64,000 bases of DNA, taken from Collinsella aerofaciens ATCC 25986 (lineage in GTDB: Bacteria > Actinomycetota > Coriobacteriia > Coriobacteriales > Coriobacteriaceae). The stretch covers positions 186,001 through 250,000 of the forward strand of contig NZ_CP048433.1 in NCBI RefSeq assembly GCF_010509075.1, given 5' to 3'. The notes under the pieces were generated by a model. The model saw nothing but the letters and a program-made list of their open reading frames with translations. It did no database searches and was not told the origin of the DNA. Position 1 is the stretch's first letter. The number at the start of each line of letters is the position of its first letter. A program made the position numbers and the translations under genes. Shown in pieces: positions 7,180-15,955 of this stretch.

Positions 7180-8631
7180 GTGGCAGGCTGGAACCTAACC
7201 GGCAATGCTGTTTCCGCCGAGTTTGACGGCTCGGACGATCAGGAGCGCAAGGAGCTCAGCGTGAGCCAGGCGGTGGAGATCGCCGCCGGTGCGCTCGATG
7301 CCATTCCGCAGCTGAGCGTTCTGGGCGAGGTCACAGGTTTTCGTGGTCCTAACGCCCGAAGCGGTCACTGCTATTTCCAGATCAAGGACGATTCGGCCGC
7401 CGTTGACTGCATCATTTGGAAGGGCGCCTATCTCAAGCGCACGTTCGATCTGCGCGACGGCATGCAGGTGAGCTTTAAGGGCAGCTTCAATCTCTATAAG
7501 GCCACGGGCCGCATGAGCTTTGTCGCTCGCTCGTTTTCGCTGGCGGGGGAGGGTTTGCTGCGTCAACAAGTGGCGCAACTGGCCGAAAAGCTACGCCGCG
7601 AGGGCCTGATGGACGAAGCGCGCAAGCGCCGCATCCCGGTGTTCTGCTCCCGCGTGGCGGTCGTCACCTCGCTTTCGGGCGCCGTAATCGACGACGTCAA
7701 GCGCACGTTGCGTCGTCGCAACCCTCTCGTCGAGCTCGTCTGCGTGGGCGCCAAGGTCCAGGGCGAGGGCGCACCGGCAGAGCTAATCGAGGGGCTGCAC
7801 CGTGCCGCCGCCATTACGCCGGCGCCGGATTGCATTTTGCTGGTGCGCGGCGGCGGCTCCTTTGAGGACCTCATGACCTTCAACGACGAGGAGCTTGCCC
7901 GCGCGGTGGCGGCTTGTCCTGTGCCCGTGGTGACCGGCATTGGCCATGAGCCCGATACCTCGATTTGCGATATGGTGAGCGACCGTCGCGCCTCCACGCC
8001 AACGGCAGCGGCGGAATCGGTGGCACCGGCTATGACGGAGTTGGCCGACGTGCTCGAGACGCGCCATCAGCGTCTGGGCGCCGCGATGGCTTCGATGATC
8101 GGGTCGGATCAGGTCGATCTGGAAATGCTCGACCAGCGCGGTCGTCGTGCCTGGGACACCTATACGGCTCGTCTGGGCGACGCGCTCGATGCGGCCGCGT
8201 GCCGCCCGTGCCTCAACGACCCCACATTTATGGTCGAGCGCCGCGAGTCTGAGCTTGCCCTGACGGCCGATCGTCTGTCCGGCGCCATAACGCGTTCGGT
8301 TGGGGCCTTCCGCTCCAACTTCGAGCGTCTGCCCGAGCGCTTGGTCGCAAGCACTTCAGGGCTCGATGGTAAACGCCATGCGCTCACGCTTGCGAGTTCC
8401 CGCCTGGAGCATCAGGGGCGCACGATGCTCAGCAAACCTGCGTCCGATCTGGGCCGAGCTGCCGCGTCGCTCGATGCCCTGTCGCCGCTCAAGGTGCTTG
8501 CCCGTGGCTATTCCATCGCGTACAGCGATGATGGGGTGGCTACGAGTGCCAAGACCTTTAAGCCCGGCGACGCCATTCGCGTGCGCATGGCAGACGGCAA
8601 CGTGGCGGCAACGGTCGATACAGTCGAGTAG
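7180..8631 (+). CDS. xseA: Exodeoxyribonuclease VII large subunit
   Basis: Catalytic subunit of exonuclease VII, which degrades single-stranded DNA from both ends. The 483-residue product has an N-terminal OB-fold (LSVLGEVTGFRGPNARSGH, about 45-63; DCIIWKGAY about 88), then the catalytic core with the family signature VRGGGSFEDLMTFNDEEL (about 227-244) and TGIGHEPDTSICD (about 254-266), and a long coiled-coil C-terminal part. GTG at 7180 is chosen because AAAGGAGG lies five nt upstream. xseB follows after 41 bp, so the two subunits are co-transcribed. Confidence 0.95.
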   Translation: MAGWNLTGNAVSAEFDGSDDQERKELSVSQAVEIAAGALDAIPQLSVLGEVTGFRGPNARSGHCYFQIKDDSAAVDCIIWKGAYLKRTFDLRDGMQVSFKGSFNLYKATGRMSFVARSFSLAGEGLLRQQVAQLAEKLRREGLMDEARKRRIPVFCSRVAVVTSLSGAVIDDVKRTLRRRNPLVELVCVGAKVQGEGAPAELIEGLHRAAAITPAPDCILLVRGGGSFEDLMTFNDEELARAVAACPVPVVTGIGHEPDTSICDMVSDRRASTPTAAAESVAPAMTELADVLETRHQRLGAAMASMIGSDQVDLEMLDQRGRRAWDTYTARLGDALDAAACRPCLNDPTFMVERRESELALTADRLSGAITRSVGAFRSNFERLPERLVASTSGLDGKRHALTLASSRLEHQGRTMLSKPASDLGRAAASLDALSPLKVLARGYSIAYSDDGVATSAKTFKPGDAIRVRMADGNVAATVDTVE

Positions 8632-8672
8632 TCCGCGTTTCATAGCGAAAACCTTTAGGAAAGGAAACAGAT

Positions 8673-8939
8673 ATGGCAGAGAAGACCCCGGTCGAGCAGC
8701 TTACGTACAAGCAGGCCTCGCAGGAACTGGAGCTCATCATCCGCAGCTTGGAGTCGGGCGATATGGAGCTCGAGGAGTCGCTCGAGAGCTATACCCGCGG
8801 CGTTGAGCTTCTAAAAAGCCTGCGCACCCGCCTGTCCGATGCCGAGCAGAAGGTCTCGGTGCTCCTTAAGGATGTCGACGGCAACGACGTGCTCGCCGAC
8901 GGCGAGGCCGCCAACACCGACGACAACCTCTCGTTCTAA
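8673..8939 (+). CDS. xseB: Exodeoxyribonuclease VII small subunit
   Basis: An 88-residue helical protein with the family pattern TYKQASQELELIIRSLESGD followed by MELEESLESYTRGVELLK and an acidic C-terminal tail. Several copies bind the coiled coil of XseA and are needed for activity. AGGAAAGG lies upstream of the ATG. It directly follows xseA. Confidence 0.95.
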   Translation: MAEKTPVEQLTYKQASQELELIIRSLESGDMELEESLESYTRGVELLKSLRTRLSDAEQKVSVLLKDVDGNDVLADGEAANTDDNLSF

Positions 8940-8988
8940 CCATCCCGACCAAATATAATTACCTTGGTCTGTGAGAAAGGAACCAACC

Positions 8989-9324
8989 ATGTGTGATTGC
9001 ATCTTCTGCAAAATTGCCAACCACGAGATCCCCTCGACCGTTGTCTATGAGGACGATCAGGTCATCGCGTTCGACGACCTCAACCCCCAGGCGCCGGTCC
9101 ACACGCTCGTGATCCCCAAGAAGCACTACAGCGACATCGCCGACAACGTGCCTGCCGAGACCATGGGCGCCATGGCTCACGCCATCCAGGAGGTCGCCAA
9201 GGCCAAGGGCCTAGAGGACGGTTTCCGCGTCATTTCCAACAAGGGCGTCAATGCCGGTCAGACCGTCATGCACTTCCACATGCACATCCTCGGCGGCAAG
9301 AACCTGGGCGAGAACCTCATCTGA
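8989..9324 (+). CDS. HIT family nucleotide-binding protein (Hint-like)
   Basis: A 111-residue cytosolic hydrolase of nucleoside 5'-phosphoramidates and similar adducts. The histidine triad HFHMHI is at residues 95-100, and N-terminal CxxC-like cysteines (CDCIFCKI, 2-9) match zinc-binding members. ATG 8989 is preferred to the upstream one because GAAAGGAACC lies at normal spacing before it. It follows xseB by 49 bp and is probably part of the same transcript. Confidence 0.92.
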   Translation: MCDCIFCKIANHEIPSTVVYEDDQVIAFDDLNPQAPVHTLVIPKKHYSDIADNVPAETMGAMAHAIQEVAKAKGLEDGFRVISNKGVNAGQTVMHFHMHILGGKNLGENLI

Positions 9325-9365
9325 GGGCGCGTAGCCCGTCGACTTGGCTGCCTTTGGAGTAACCT

Positions 9366-10256
9366 ATGCAGCTTTCTCAACTCGAATACCTTCAAGCGGT
9401 AGCGAACCATGGCGGCGTGCGCAAAGCAGCTCGCGCGGTTCATGTGAGTCCGCAGGCCGTTTCGTCGGCAATCAAAAAGTTGGAATCTGAGTATCAGATT
9501 GTTTTGCTCGACCGATCGGCGGGGGAGGCTGTTTTGTCTCCGGCGGGCAGAGAATTTGCGCGTCGTGCACGCGTGATCCTGGCACAAGTCGACGATCTCA
9601 AAAAGTACGCCCAATCGAGGGACGACGGCGTTTCGCCCGACGGCCACTTCCGTCTTTACGCCCCCTGCCTTCATGGGCGGGGGCGTCTTTTTGCCGAAAA
9701 CTGGTATGACTCGTTTGAAAGCTCGCACCCTCAGATTCACCTTGATGTTTGGCATCAGCCAACGGCCACATGCTTTGAATCACTTGTGCTTGGCATTTCG
9801 GATGCGGCCATCTCATTTGAGGAACCAAGGGATAGTGTCCTTTCTTCGAAATACTTGGGTGAAAAGGAGCTCAAGGTTCTTTCATGCCCAGCTGGTCATC
9901 AATCTGTTGACGCTATGACCATTCGTGAGTTACTGGGCGGCAGGCTCGCTGTTCCCATTAATTTGTCACCCTGTCTCAATGCAATCAATCAATGCCCTGA
10001 AGCCCAGCTCGTCAATTTTCGCTTCCGCGACGTCGAATACGGAAACAGAGCGCAGGCTGAGTTTCTTCAAGCCGGGGGATTGATATTGGGTTTTTCTGGC
10101 TCTTCTCTCGCATCAGATGGGTCGGAAGTGAGCGAGTACTCTATTGAAGGTTCGCATGACGTAGCCTTGCCCATCTACTTTTGCTATCGACAAAATGCCT
10201 GGACCGATCGACACCAGACGGTATTTCTTCACCTATTGCGTCATCTTGCTTCGTGA
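9366..10256 (+). CDS. LysR-family transcriptional regulator
   Basis: A 296-residue regulator. The N-terminal winged helix (residues 1-60, QLEYLQAVANHGGVRKAARA with recognition segment SPQAVSSAIKKLE) is LysR-like, and the rest is a degenerate substrate-binding domain of two alpha/beta lobes. GC content drops and codon use changes from around 9.6 kb compared with xseA-HIT, suggesting a recent acquisition or relaxed region shared with the MFS gene at 11746. Before the IS256 element landed between them, regulator and transporter were probably neighbours in one direction, so this protein likely controls that transporter. The ligand cannot be told. Confidence 0.8.
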   Translation: MQLSQLEYLQAVANHGGVRKAARAVHVSPQAVSSAIKKLESEYQIVLLDRSAGEAVLSPAGREFARRARVILAQVDDLKKYAQSRDDGVSPDGHFRLYAPCLHGRGRLFAENWYDSFESSHPQIHLDVWHQPTATCFESLVLGISDAAISFEEPRDSVLSSKYLGEKELKVLSCPAGHQSVDAMTIRELLGGRLAVPINLSPCLNAINQCPEAQLVNFRFRDVEYGNRAQAEFLQAGGLILGFSGSSLASDGSEVSEYSIEGSHDVALPIYFCYRQNAWTDRHQTVFLHLLRHLAS

Positions 10257-10353
10257 GGCCATTTGGCCTCGTGTCGTCAAGTGAATGTTGACGCCTTGTA
10301 ACACATGACTGACGGCTTTGCCCTCATGCTTTTCCAAGATTCCGATTTAGATT

Positions 10354-10385
10354 GTTGACTCTTGGAGGGCGGGGTGACGCATAAT
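10354..10385 (+). promoter_or_regulatory. Candidate promoter of the MFS gene, cut off by the IS
   Basis: TTGACT (10354-10359) and CATAAT (10380-10385) resemble -35 and -10 hexamers but are 20 bp apart, long for sigma-70. The IS begins at the next base (10386), so transcription from here would have to cross the whole element to reach the MFS gene. Confidence 0.3.
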
Positions 10386-11721
10386 TTCTTTCGCAAATTG
10401 ACAACCGCATAGCGGAACACGGCCCGCGCCCCGTCATATGATTTCTAGCGACTAAACAACAAATCACCGACGAAGGGGGCACGGGCCGTGTCTGCGAACA
10501 TCGTATCAGTCGACGAGGAGTCGCTGCGCAACGACATAAAGAATCTGGTGAGGAAGACCGTCGAGGAGACGCTCAACGCACTGCTCGACGAGGAGGCGTC
10601 CGAGCTCGTCGGGGCCGAGCGCTACGAGAGGACGGCGGGCCGGGAGGCCTACCGCAGCGGCCACTACACGAGGAGGCTCGTCACGGGCGCCGGGGAAGTC
10701 GAGCTCAGCGTGCCGAAGCTCCGCGGGGCGACCTTCCAGACGGCCGTCATCGAGCGCTACCGCAGGCGCGAGACCTCGGTCGAGGAGGCCATCGTCGAGA
10801 TGTACCTGGCGGGCGTCTCCACCAGGAGGATCGAGGACGTCTCCGAGCTCCTGTGGGGAGCGCCGGTGTCCTCCGGCACCGTCTCCAACCTCAACGAGAG
10901 GGCCTTCGCGTCCATCGAGACATGGCGGCAGAGGCCGCTCGAGGGCGGCTACCCCTACGTCTTCGTCGACGGTATCTACCTCAAGCGCAGCTGGGGAGGG
11001 TCCTACGAGAACGTGGCCGTGCTGGTCGCCATCGGCGTCAACTCCGCCGGCGACCGGGAGGTCATCGGCTGCTCCGAGGGGTACACCGAGTCCGCGGAGT
11101 CCTGGCGCGAATTCTTCTCCTGGCTCAAGGGACGCGGGCTCTCCGGCGTACGGCTCGTCACCGGCGACAAGTGCGCGGGGATGCTCGGTGCGCTCGAGGA
11201 GGTGTTCCCCGGGGCCCGCTACCAGCGCTGCACGGTGCATTTCTACCGCAACGTGCTGGGAAGGGTTCCCGTGACCAGGCGGAAGGCCGCGGCGCGCATG
11301 CTGAAGGCGATCCACGCGCAGGAATCGCGCGAGGCATGCGCCAGAAAAGCCGAGGAGGTGGCGGAGGAGCTGGAATCGATGAGGCTCGGGGCGGCCGCGA
11401 GGACGGTGCGCGACGGGTTCGCCGAGACGCTTGCCTACACGGAATTCCCACCGGAGCACTGGCGCCGGATCAGGACGAACAACGGGATCGAGCGCATCAA
11501 CCGCGAGATCAGGAGGAGGACGAGGGTCGTCGGGACCTTCCCAGACGGCAATTCGGCTCTGATGTTGGTGACGGCGAGGCTGAAGTACATAGTGGAGCAC
11601 GAGTGGGGCAAGAGGAGGTACTTGGACATGTCGAAGCTGGAGGAGATGGACGAGCTGAGGGGAAAGGCGGAGGGCTAGAAGAGGACGGGGCCGGAGACGG
11701 CTAAATCAATTTGCGAAAGAA
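10386..11721 (+). mobile_element. IS256-family insertion sequence, intact
   Basis: A 1336-bp element bounded by perfect 16-bp inverted repeats, TTCTTTCGCAAATTGA at 10386-10401 and its complement at 11706-11721, with one full transposase gene. IS256 elements normally duplicate 8-9 bp of target; the flanks here (CGCATAAT and TCTTGACG) do not match, so the duplication was lost or an adjacent rearrangement occurred. Codons are strongly GC-ending, unlike the AT-richer genes on both sides. Confidence 0.92.
10488..11678 (+). CDS. IS256-family transposase
   Basis: A 396-residue DDE transposase of the mutator type. Candidate catalytic residues lie in YVFVDGIYLK (first Asp), RLVTGDKCAGM (second Asp) and NNGIERINREIRRRTRVVG (Glu), with the HFYRN motif typical of the family between them. 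The GTG at 10488 follows GAAGGGGGC. The full length and intact motifs suggest that the element can still move. Confidence 0.95.
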   Translation: MSANIVSVDEESLRNDIKNLVRKTVEETLNALLDEEASELVGAERYERTAGREAYRSGHYTRRLVTGAGEVELSVPKLRGATFQTAVIERYRRRETSVEEAIVEMYLAGVSTRRIEDVSELLWGAPVSSGTVSNLNERAFASIETWRQRPLEGGYPYVFVDGIYLKRSWGGSYENVAVLVAIGVNSAGDREVIGCSEGYTESAESWREFFSWLKGRGLSGVRLVTGDKCAGMLGALEEVFPGARYQRCTVHFYRNVLGRVPVTRRKAAARMLKAIHAQESREACARKAEEVAEELESMRLGAAARTVRDGFAETLAYTEFPPEHWRRIRTNNGIERINREIRRRTRVVGTFPDGNSALMLVTARLKYIVEHEWGKRRYLDMSKLEEMDELRGKAEG

Positions 11722-11745
11722 TCTTGACGGTACCGAGGGCGGAGC

Positions 11746-12906
11746 ATGAAAAACCGTACGGTTTTGCTTTATATGACGTTTGTTTTTCTGTCGAACTTCA
11801 GCACCATTTTGTATTTTCTGACGGTTTACCTTGAATTCGTCGGATTCTCGATGGTGGCGATTTCTAGCATGATGATTGCATATCAAGTGAGCAAGTTCAT
11901 CCTTGAAGTTCCCACTGGCTATATTGCCGATAGGTTTGGACGAAAGACAAGTGGTCTCGTTGGCGTCGTGGGGATGCTTGGATACTACGCCGCCCTGCTT
12001 CTCGTCCGTTCTCCTCTGCTTTTAATCGGCGCGTTTGCTCTCAAAGGTTTTGCCGCTGCATGTATGAGCGGGTCCATGGAAGCGATTTACATTGACAGCG
12101 TCTCTCTGGACCAGCTCGTAAGGCTTAATGTCGTTGAGCGATTTGTTTTCTATGCCTCTTATGCCCTCTCCGCTTGTGTGGGCGGTTTCATTTCGTCCGC
12201 TGGCGCGTATCTCATTGGTCTTTTGGCAGATATCATCGCAATGGTGTTGACGTTGGTTGTCGTTGTCTGCATTCCTGAGATGCGAAGAGGGGACACTACA
12301 GCGACACCTAAGCGTGGAATTAGCCCGAAGATGATCGGTGCCGCTATTGCGCGTAACGGCATTCTTCGTTCAGCGTTCATCATGGACTGCTCTCAGGCAT
12401 TTGCTTTTGTCGCCCTGGAAGACTTTTTCTCACTGTTGCTTGCGGGTCGCGGAATGAATGCCGTCGCTTCGGGTGTGATCATTGCGGTCCAGCTTCTTGC
12501 CTCGGCCTCCATGGGGCTTATTGTGCCCAGTGTGATTGCTCATGTCGACAAGGGCCGTTTTGCGCGTATTTGCGGCATCGTGCGCCTTTCCCTGGCTGCT
12601 CTGTTTTTGATTCCCTTTACTCCGGTCTATTTGCTGCCCGTGTTCTATGTACTGCAGACGGTCGCGTACTCGTTATTTGCTCCAATTAAATACTCAATTT
12701 TTCAAAATGCTGTCGATTCTTCGATGCGCTGTTCACTGATTTCGGTCCAAAGCCAGATGGTGGCGGTGGGTGCCATCCTTTTCTATCTGTTCAATGCTGC
12801 GTTGAGCAGCATCGCGGGCATTCGAGTCGTATTGCTTGTTGCGCTCGGGATTTCTTCCCTGGTGTATATCCCCGCGCTATTTCGTCTTACAAGTCAAAGG
12901 CCATGA
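11746..12906 (+). CDS. Major facilitator superfamily transporter
   Basis: A 386-residue protein with about 12 hydrophobic segments. The loop between segments 2 and 3 contains GYIADRFGRKTSG (about 58-70), the MFS motif A, and PTGYIADRFGRK resembles drug-exporter and sugar-exporter members. The central loop is PEMRRGDTTATPKRG. GAGGGCGGAGC lies just upstream of the ATG, only 24 bp from the right end of the IS256 element. The native promoter is therefore displaced by 1.3 kb and expression now depends on read-through or on outward transcription from the IS. Lower GC content, shared with the LysR gene, points to common ancestry of the pair. Substrate unknown. Confidence 0.85.
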   Translation: MKNRTVLLYMTFVFLSNFSTILYFLTVYLEFVGFSMVAISSMMIAYQVSKFILEVPTGYIADRFGRKTSGLVGVVGMLGYYAALLLVRSPLLLIGAFALKGFAAACMSGSMEAIYIDSVSLDQLVRLNVVERFVFYASYALSACVGGFISSAGAYLIGLLADIIAMVLTLVVVVCIPEMRRGDTTATPKRGISPKMIGAAIARNGILRSAFIMDCSQAFAFVALEDFFSLLLAGRGMNAVASGVIIAVQLLASASMGLIVPSVIAHVDKGRFARICGIVRLSLAALFLIPFTPVYLLPVFYVLQTVAYSLFAPIKYSIFQNAVDSSMRCSLISVQSQMVAVGAILFYLFNAALSSIAGIRVVLLVALGISSLVYIPALFRLTSQRP

Positions 12907-12939
12907 GTATTTAGGCACCGATAACTTATATATCAACGC

Positions 12940-12978
12940 AATAAACCCGAGCGCGAGGGCGTTTGGGTTTATTATTGA
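12940..12978 (+). terminator. Terminator after the MFS gene
   Basis: AATAAACCC pairs with GGGTTTATT around a 16-nt loop, followed by a T/A-rich tail. Confidence 0.65.
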
Positions 12979-13026
12979 AGCGTATGTAACCTGGCGGCGC
13001 CACACCGCCTGTTAGTAGGGAGACAC

Positions 13027-14205
13027 ATGAACGTTCTGGTCGTCAACGCGGGATCTTCGACCCTTAAGTATCAGGTCATCGACACCAAGTCCCATAAGGT
13101 GTCCGCAAAGGGCTCCTGCGAGCGCGTCTGCTTTACCGGTGGTACCTTCACCCATGCTGCCAATGGCTCCAAGAAGGTGACCGAGAACATCGAGTTCCCC
13201 GACCACAAGGTCGCCATCGAGGTCGTCCTGAAGGACCTTGAGGCCAACGGCGTCAAGATCGAGGGCATCGGCCACCGTATCGTTCAGGGCGGTTGGTACT
13301 TTGGTGATTCCTCCCTCGTCGACGAGGACGTCCTCGCCAAGATTCGCGAGGTCGCCCCGCTGGCGCCGCTGCACAACAACCCCGAGGCCAACGTTATCGA
13401 GTACTGCCTGGAGCAGTATCCCGATCTGCCCAACGTCACGGTCTACGACACCGCTTTCCACTTCAACATGCCCGAGGTCGCCAAGACCTACGCCCTTCCC
13501 AAGGATGTTTGCGACAAGCTGCACATCCGTAAGTACGGCGCCCACGGCACCAGCTATCGCTACATCTCCAAGAAGGTCGCCGAGATGACCAACGGCGAGG
13601 CCCGCAAGGTCGTCGTGTGCCATATCGGCTCCGGCGCTTCCCTGTGCGCCATCGAGGACGGCAAGTGCATGGACACCACCATGGGCTTGACGCCGCTCGA
13701 CGGCGTCATGATGGGCACCCGCTGCGGCTCCATCGACCCGGCTACCGTGTGCTACCTGCAGCGCGAGGGTGGCTACACCTTCGACGAGGTCGACGAGATG
13801 ATGAACAAGAAGTCTGGCCTTTTGGCTGTGACCGGTGGCAAGACCAACGACTGCCGCAACGTTGAGGAGCTCGCCGCTGCTGGTGACCCCGAGGCTCAGC
13901 TCGCCTTCGATATGTTCGTCTACAAGATTGCCGCTAAGGCCGCCGAGATGGCCACCTCCATGTGCGGCATGGACACCCTGGTCTTTACCGCCGGCATCGG
14001 CGAGCACGCTCCGGCCGTTCGCGCTGGCGTGGCCGATCGTCTGGCCTTTATGGGCGTCAAGATGGATCACGCCCGTAATGCCCTGCGTGGCGACGGCGCT
14101 TGGTGCCTGTCCGCCAAGGATTCCAAGGTCAAGATTTTCGTCATCCCTACGGACGAGGAGTTCATGATCGCTTCCGACGTCGAGCGCATCGTCAACGGCA
14201 AGTAA
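13027..14205 (+). CDS. Acetate kinase paralogue 1, with altered active-site residues
   Basis: A 392-residue member of the acetate kinase family (ASKHA fold), which makes ATP from acetyl phosphate and ADP. It has NAGSSTLKYQ at 7-16, GHRIVQGG at 82-89 and GTRCGSIDPA near 238. Compared with its tandem partner it departs at three positions that are near-invariant in the family: Thr12 instead of Ser, Tyr177 (HGTSYRY) instead of the His equivalent to His180 of the Methanosarcina enzyme, and Ser202 (HIGSGAS) instead of the Asn equivalent to Asn211. These line the phosphate/nucleotide site, so activity or phosphoryl donor may differ. GGGAG precedes the ATG. It is separated from paralogue 2 by a terminator and promoter region. 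Confidence 0.88.
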   Translation: MNVLVVNAGSSTLKYQVIDTKSHKVSAKGSCERVCFTGGTFTHAANGSKKVTENIEFPDHKVAIEVVLKDLEANGVKIEGIGHRIVQGGWYFGDSSLVDEDVLAKIREVAPLAPLHNNPEANVIEYCLEQYPDLPNVTVYDTAFHFNMPEVAKTYALPKDVCDKLHIRKYGAHGTSYRYISKKVAEMTNGEARKVVVCHIGSGASLCAIEDGKCMDTTMGLTPLDGVMMGTRCGSIDPATVCYLQREGGYTFDEVDEMMNKKSGLLAVTGGKTNDCRNVEELAAAGDPEAQLAFDMFVYKIAAKAAEMATSMCGMDTLVFTAGIGEHAPAVRAGVADRLAFMGVKMDHARNALRGDGAWCLSAKDSKVKIFVIPTDEEFMIASDVERIVNGK

Positions 14206-14210
14206 TTGCA

Positions 14211-14255
14211 AGAGGGGAGGGGCTGGACGACCGAGCGCCGTTCGGCCCCTCTTTT
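14211..14255 (+). terminator. Terminator between the two acetate kinase genes
   Basis: GAGGGGC pairs with GCCCCTC (an alternative register uses AGAGGGG/CCCCTCT) and is followed by TTTTG, six bases after the stop codon. Confidence 0.75.
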
Positions 14256-14285
14256 GCGCTCGTTGGGCGATATGCTGATAGCTAT

Positions 14286-14302
14286 TTATCAAGATATGAT
14301 AA
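14286..14302. promoter_or_regulatory. Palindrome upstream of acetate kinase 2 (possible operator)
   Basis: TTATCA-agata-TGATAA, 66 bp before the start codon in an AT-rich stretch that also contains -10-like sequences. Its position suggests repressor or activator binding specific to the second kinase gene. Confidence 0.4.
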
Positions 14303-14368
14303 CTTCTTATTAAAATGCGGCCGCCTTAAGAGGTCTGCGTCGACCGTATTGCACTGCAAAGGAGTCTC

Positions 14369-15547
14369 ATGAACGTACTTGTTGTCAACGCCGGCAGCTC
14401 AAGCCTTAAATATCAGCTTTTGGATACCGATACCCGAGAGGTTTTCGCCAAGGGCAACTGCGAACGTATCGGTTCGGACATGGGCATCTTTGGCCACTCC
14501 GAGAACGGTGGCGCCAAGCAGACCGAGGAGGTCCCTTTCCCCGATCATCGCTCTGCTATCGCTCGCGTGCTCGAGGAGCTCGAGAAGACCGACTTTACGA
14601 TTGATGGCATTGGGCATCGCATCGTTCAGGGCGGCTGGCACTTCGATGATTCCGCGGTCGTCGACGATGAGGTCATGGCTGAGATCCTTGAGGTGGCCCC
14701 GCTCGCTCCGCTGCACAATTACGGCGAGGCCGCGGCAATCGAATATTGCCGCGAGAAGTATCCGGAGCTGCCCAACGTGGCCGTCTTTGACACCTCGTTC
14801 CACATGACCATGCCCGAGGTCGCCTATACCTACGCGCTGCCCAAGGACGTGTGCGACAAGTACCACGTGCGCAAGTACGGCGCTCACGGCACGAGCCACC
14901 GCTATGAGTGGATGATGGCCAAGGAGATCCTGGGTTCGCGCTGCCACCGTCTGCTTTCGTGCCATTTGGGTAACGGTGCTTCGCTTGCTGCTATCGAGGA
15001 CGGCGTGTGCCGCGACACCACGATGGGCCTCACGCCGCTTGACGGTCTGATGATGGGCACCCGCTGCGGTTCCATTGACCCGGCTACCGTATGCTACCTG
15101 CAGCGCGAGGGCGGTTACAGCTACCAGGAAGTCGACGACATGATGAACAAGCAGTCCGGCCTGCTTGCCATCTCGGGCATCTCCAACGACGCCCGCGACA
15201 TCCGTACACGCGCCTCCGAGGGCGACGAGCGCTGCCTGCTCGCCTTCGATATGTTCGCCTACAAGGCCATGCAGCAGGCTGGCTCCATGATCGCTTCCAT
15301 GGCGGGCGTGGACACCATCACCTTTACCGCCGGCATCGGCGAGAACGACTGGTCGATCCGCAAGGCCTTCTGCGACTGCTTTGAGTGGCTGGGCGTACGC
15401 ATCGACAACAATAAGAACCGCGAGGCCGTGGGCAACGGCCCGCAGGTCATCAGCGCCGCCGGTTCCGCCGTCACTGTCATGGTCATCCCCACCGACGAGG
15501 AATACATGATCGCCCACGACGTCGAGCGTCTGACCAAGAACAACTAA
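14369..15547 (+). CDS. ackA: Acetate kinase (canonical paralogue)
   Basis: A 392-residue acetate kinase with all family residues in place: NAGSSSLKYQ (7-16), GHRIVQGG (82-89), HGTSHRY with His177, HLGNGAS with Asn202, GTRCGSIDPA and the C-terminal PTDEEYM. With pta (18673-19653) it forms the acetyl-CoA to acetate route that yields ATP in fermentation. AAAGGAGTCTC precedes the ATG. It has its own promoter region, since a terminator closes the preceding paralogue. The tandem arrangement and similar length indicate gene duplication, after which the first copy diverged in the active site. Confidence 0.95.
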   Translation: MNVLVVNAGSSSLKYQLLDTDTREVFAKGNCERIGSDMGIFGHSENGGAKQTEEVPFPDHRSAIARVLEELEKTDFTIDGIGHRIVQGGWHFDDSAVVDDEVMAEILEVAPLAPLHNYGEAAAIEYCREKYPELPNVAVFDTSFHMTMPEVAYTYALPKDVCDKYHVRKYGAHGTSHRYEWMMAKEILGSRCHRLLSCHLGNGASLAAIEDGVCRDTTMGLTPLDGLMMGTRCGSIDPATVCYLQREGGYSYQEVDDMMNKQSGLLAISGISNDARDIRTRASEGDERCLLAFDMFAYKAMQQAGSMIASMAGVDTITFTAGIGENDWSIRKAFCDCFEWLGVRIDNNKNREAVGNGPQVISAAGSAVTVMVIPTDEEYMIAHDVERLTKNN

Positions 15548-15570
15548 CGTGCGCATTTGCAAGTAAACGA

Positions 15571-15606
15571 AAGGCCTCCAGAGCAGCAGCTCCGGAGGCC
15601 TTTTTG
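15571..15606 (+). terminator. Terminator after ackA
   Basis: GGCCTCC-a-GAGC-agca-GCTC-c-GGAGGCC followed by TTTTTG. Confidence 0.9.
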
Positions 15607-15620
15607 CTAGCAGGCGGACG

Positions 15621-15794
15621 GCGGAAACCCCATCCCATTTCGAGCGCAAATACTGGGACACGCTTTCCGGTTGAGGCACGTTGCGGAAAGTGCGACCCAC
15701 AATAAAGCAAAATTCCGTCCCAAAGTTTCCCAAACAGGCCCCAAGCGGAAGCCACATCCCACAATCCGCCTCCAAACTGGGATGTAGTTTCCGG
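15621..15794. repeat. Three tandem 62-bp imperfect hairpin units
   Basis: Units begin at 15621, 15683 and 15745, exactly 62 bp apart. Each starts GCGGAA, then a CCCA block about 14 nt in, and closes with a complementary GGGA...TTTCC stretch (for example CATCCCA with TGGGATG in unit 3). Unit 2 is the most degenerate. The right ends of units 1 and 3 read TTTCCGG. No reading frame fits. They lie between the ackA terminator and the mobile-element nest. Confidence 0.7.
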
Positions 15795-15955
15795 CACAAC
15801 AACCGCCGAAGCCCATCGGCCTTTCAATCTCCAAAGTGATCATCATCAGCAACGCCTGTGCTCCCAGCAACGGCACCCATCCATTCAGATTTTCAGCTCC
15901 AGCTCGTAGCCAAGCCGCCGTCCACTCCAGATGCCCCGATTGCCACGTGGCGGCA

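Noticed and set aside
10378-11729. 8-bp target duplication of the IS256 element
   Set aside because: Flanks CGCATAAT and TCTTGACG do not match; TGACG occurs on both sides but at different distances from the ends.
13012-14292. Antisense frames over acetate kinase and similar ones over pyrG, murC and ftsZ
   Set aside because: Same shadow effect of biased codons; no start signals and no recognisable domains.
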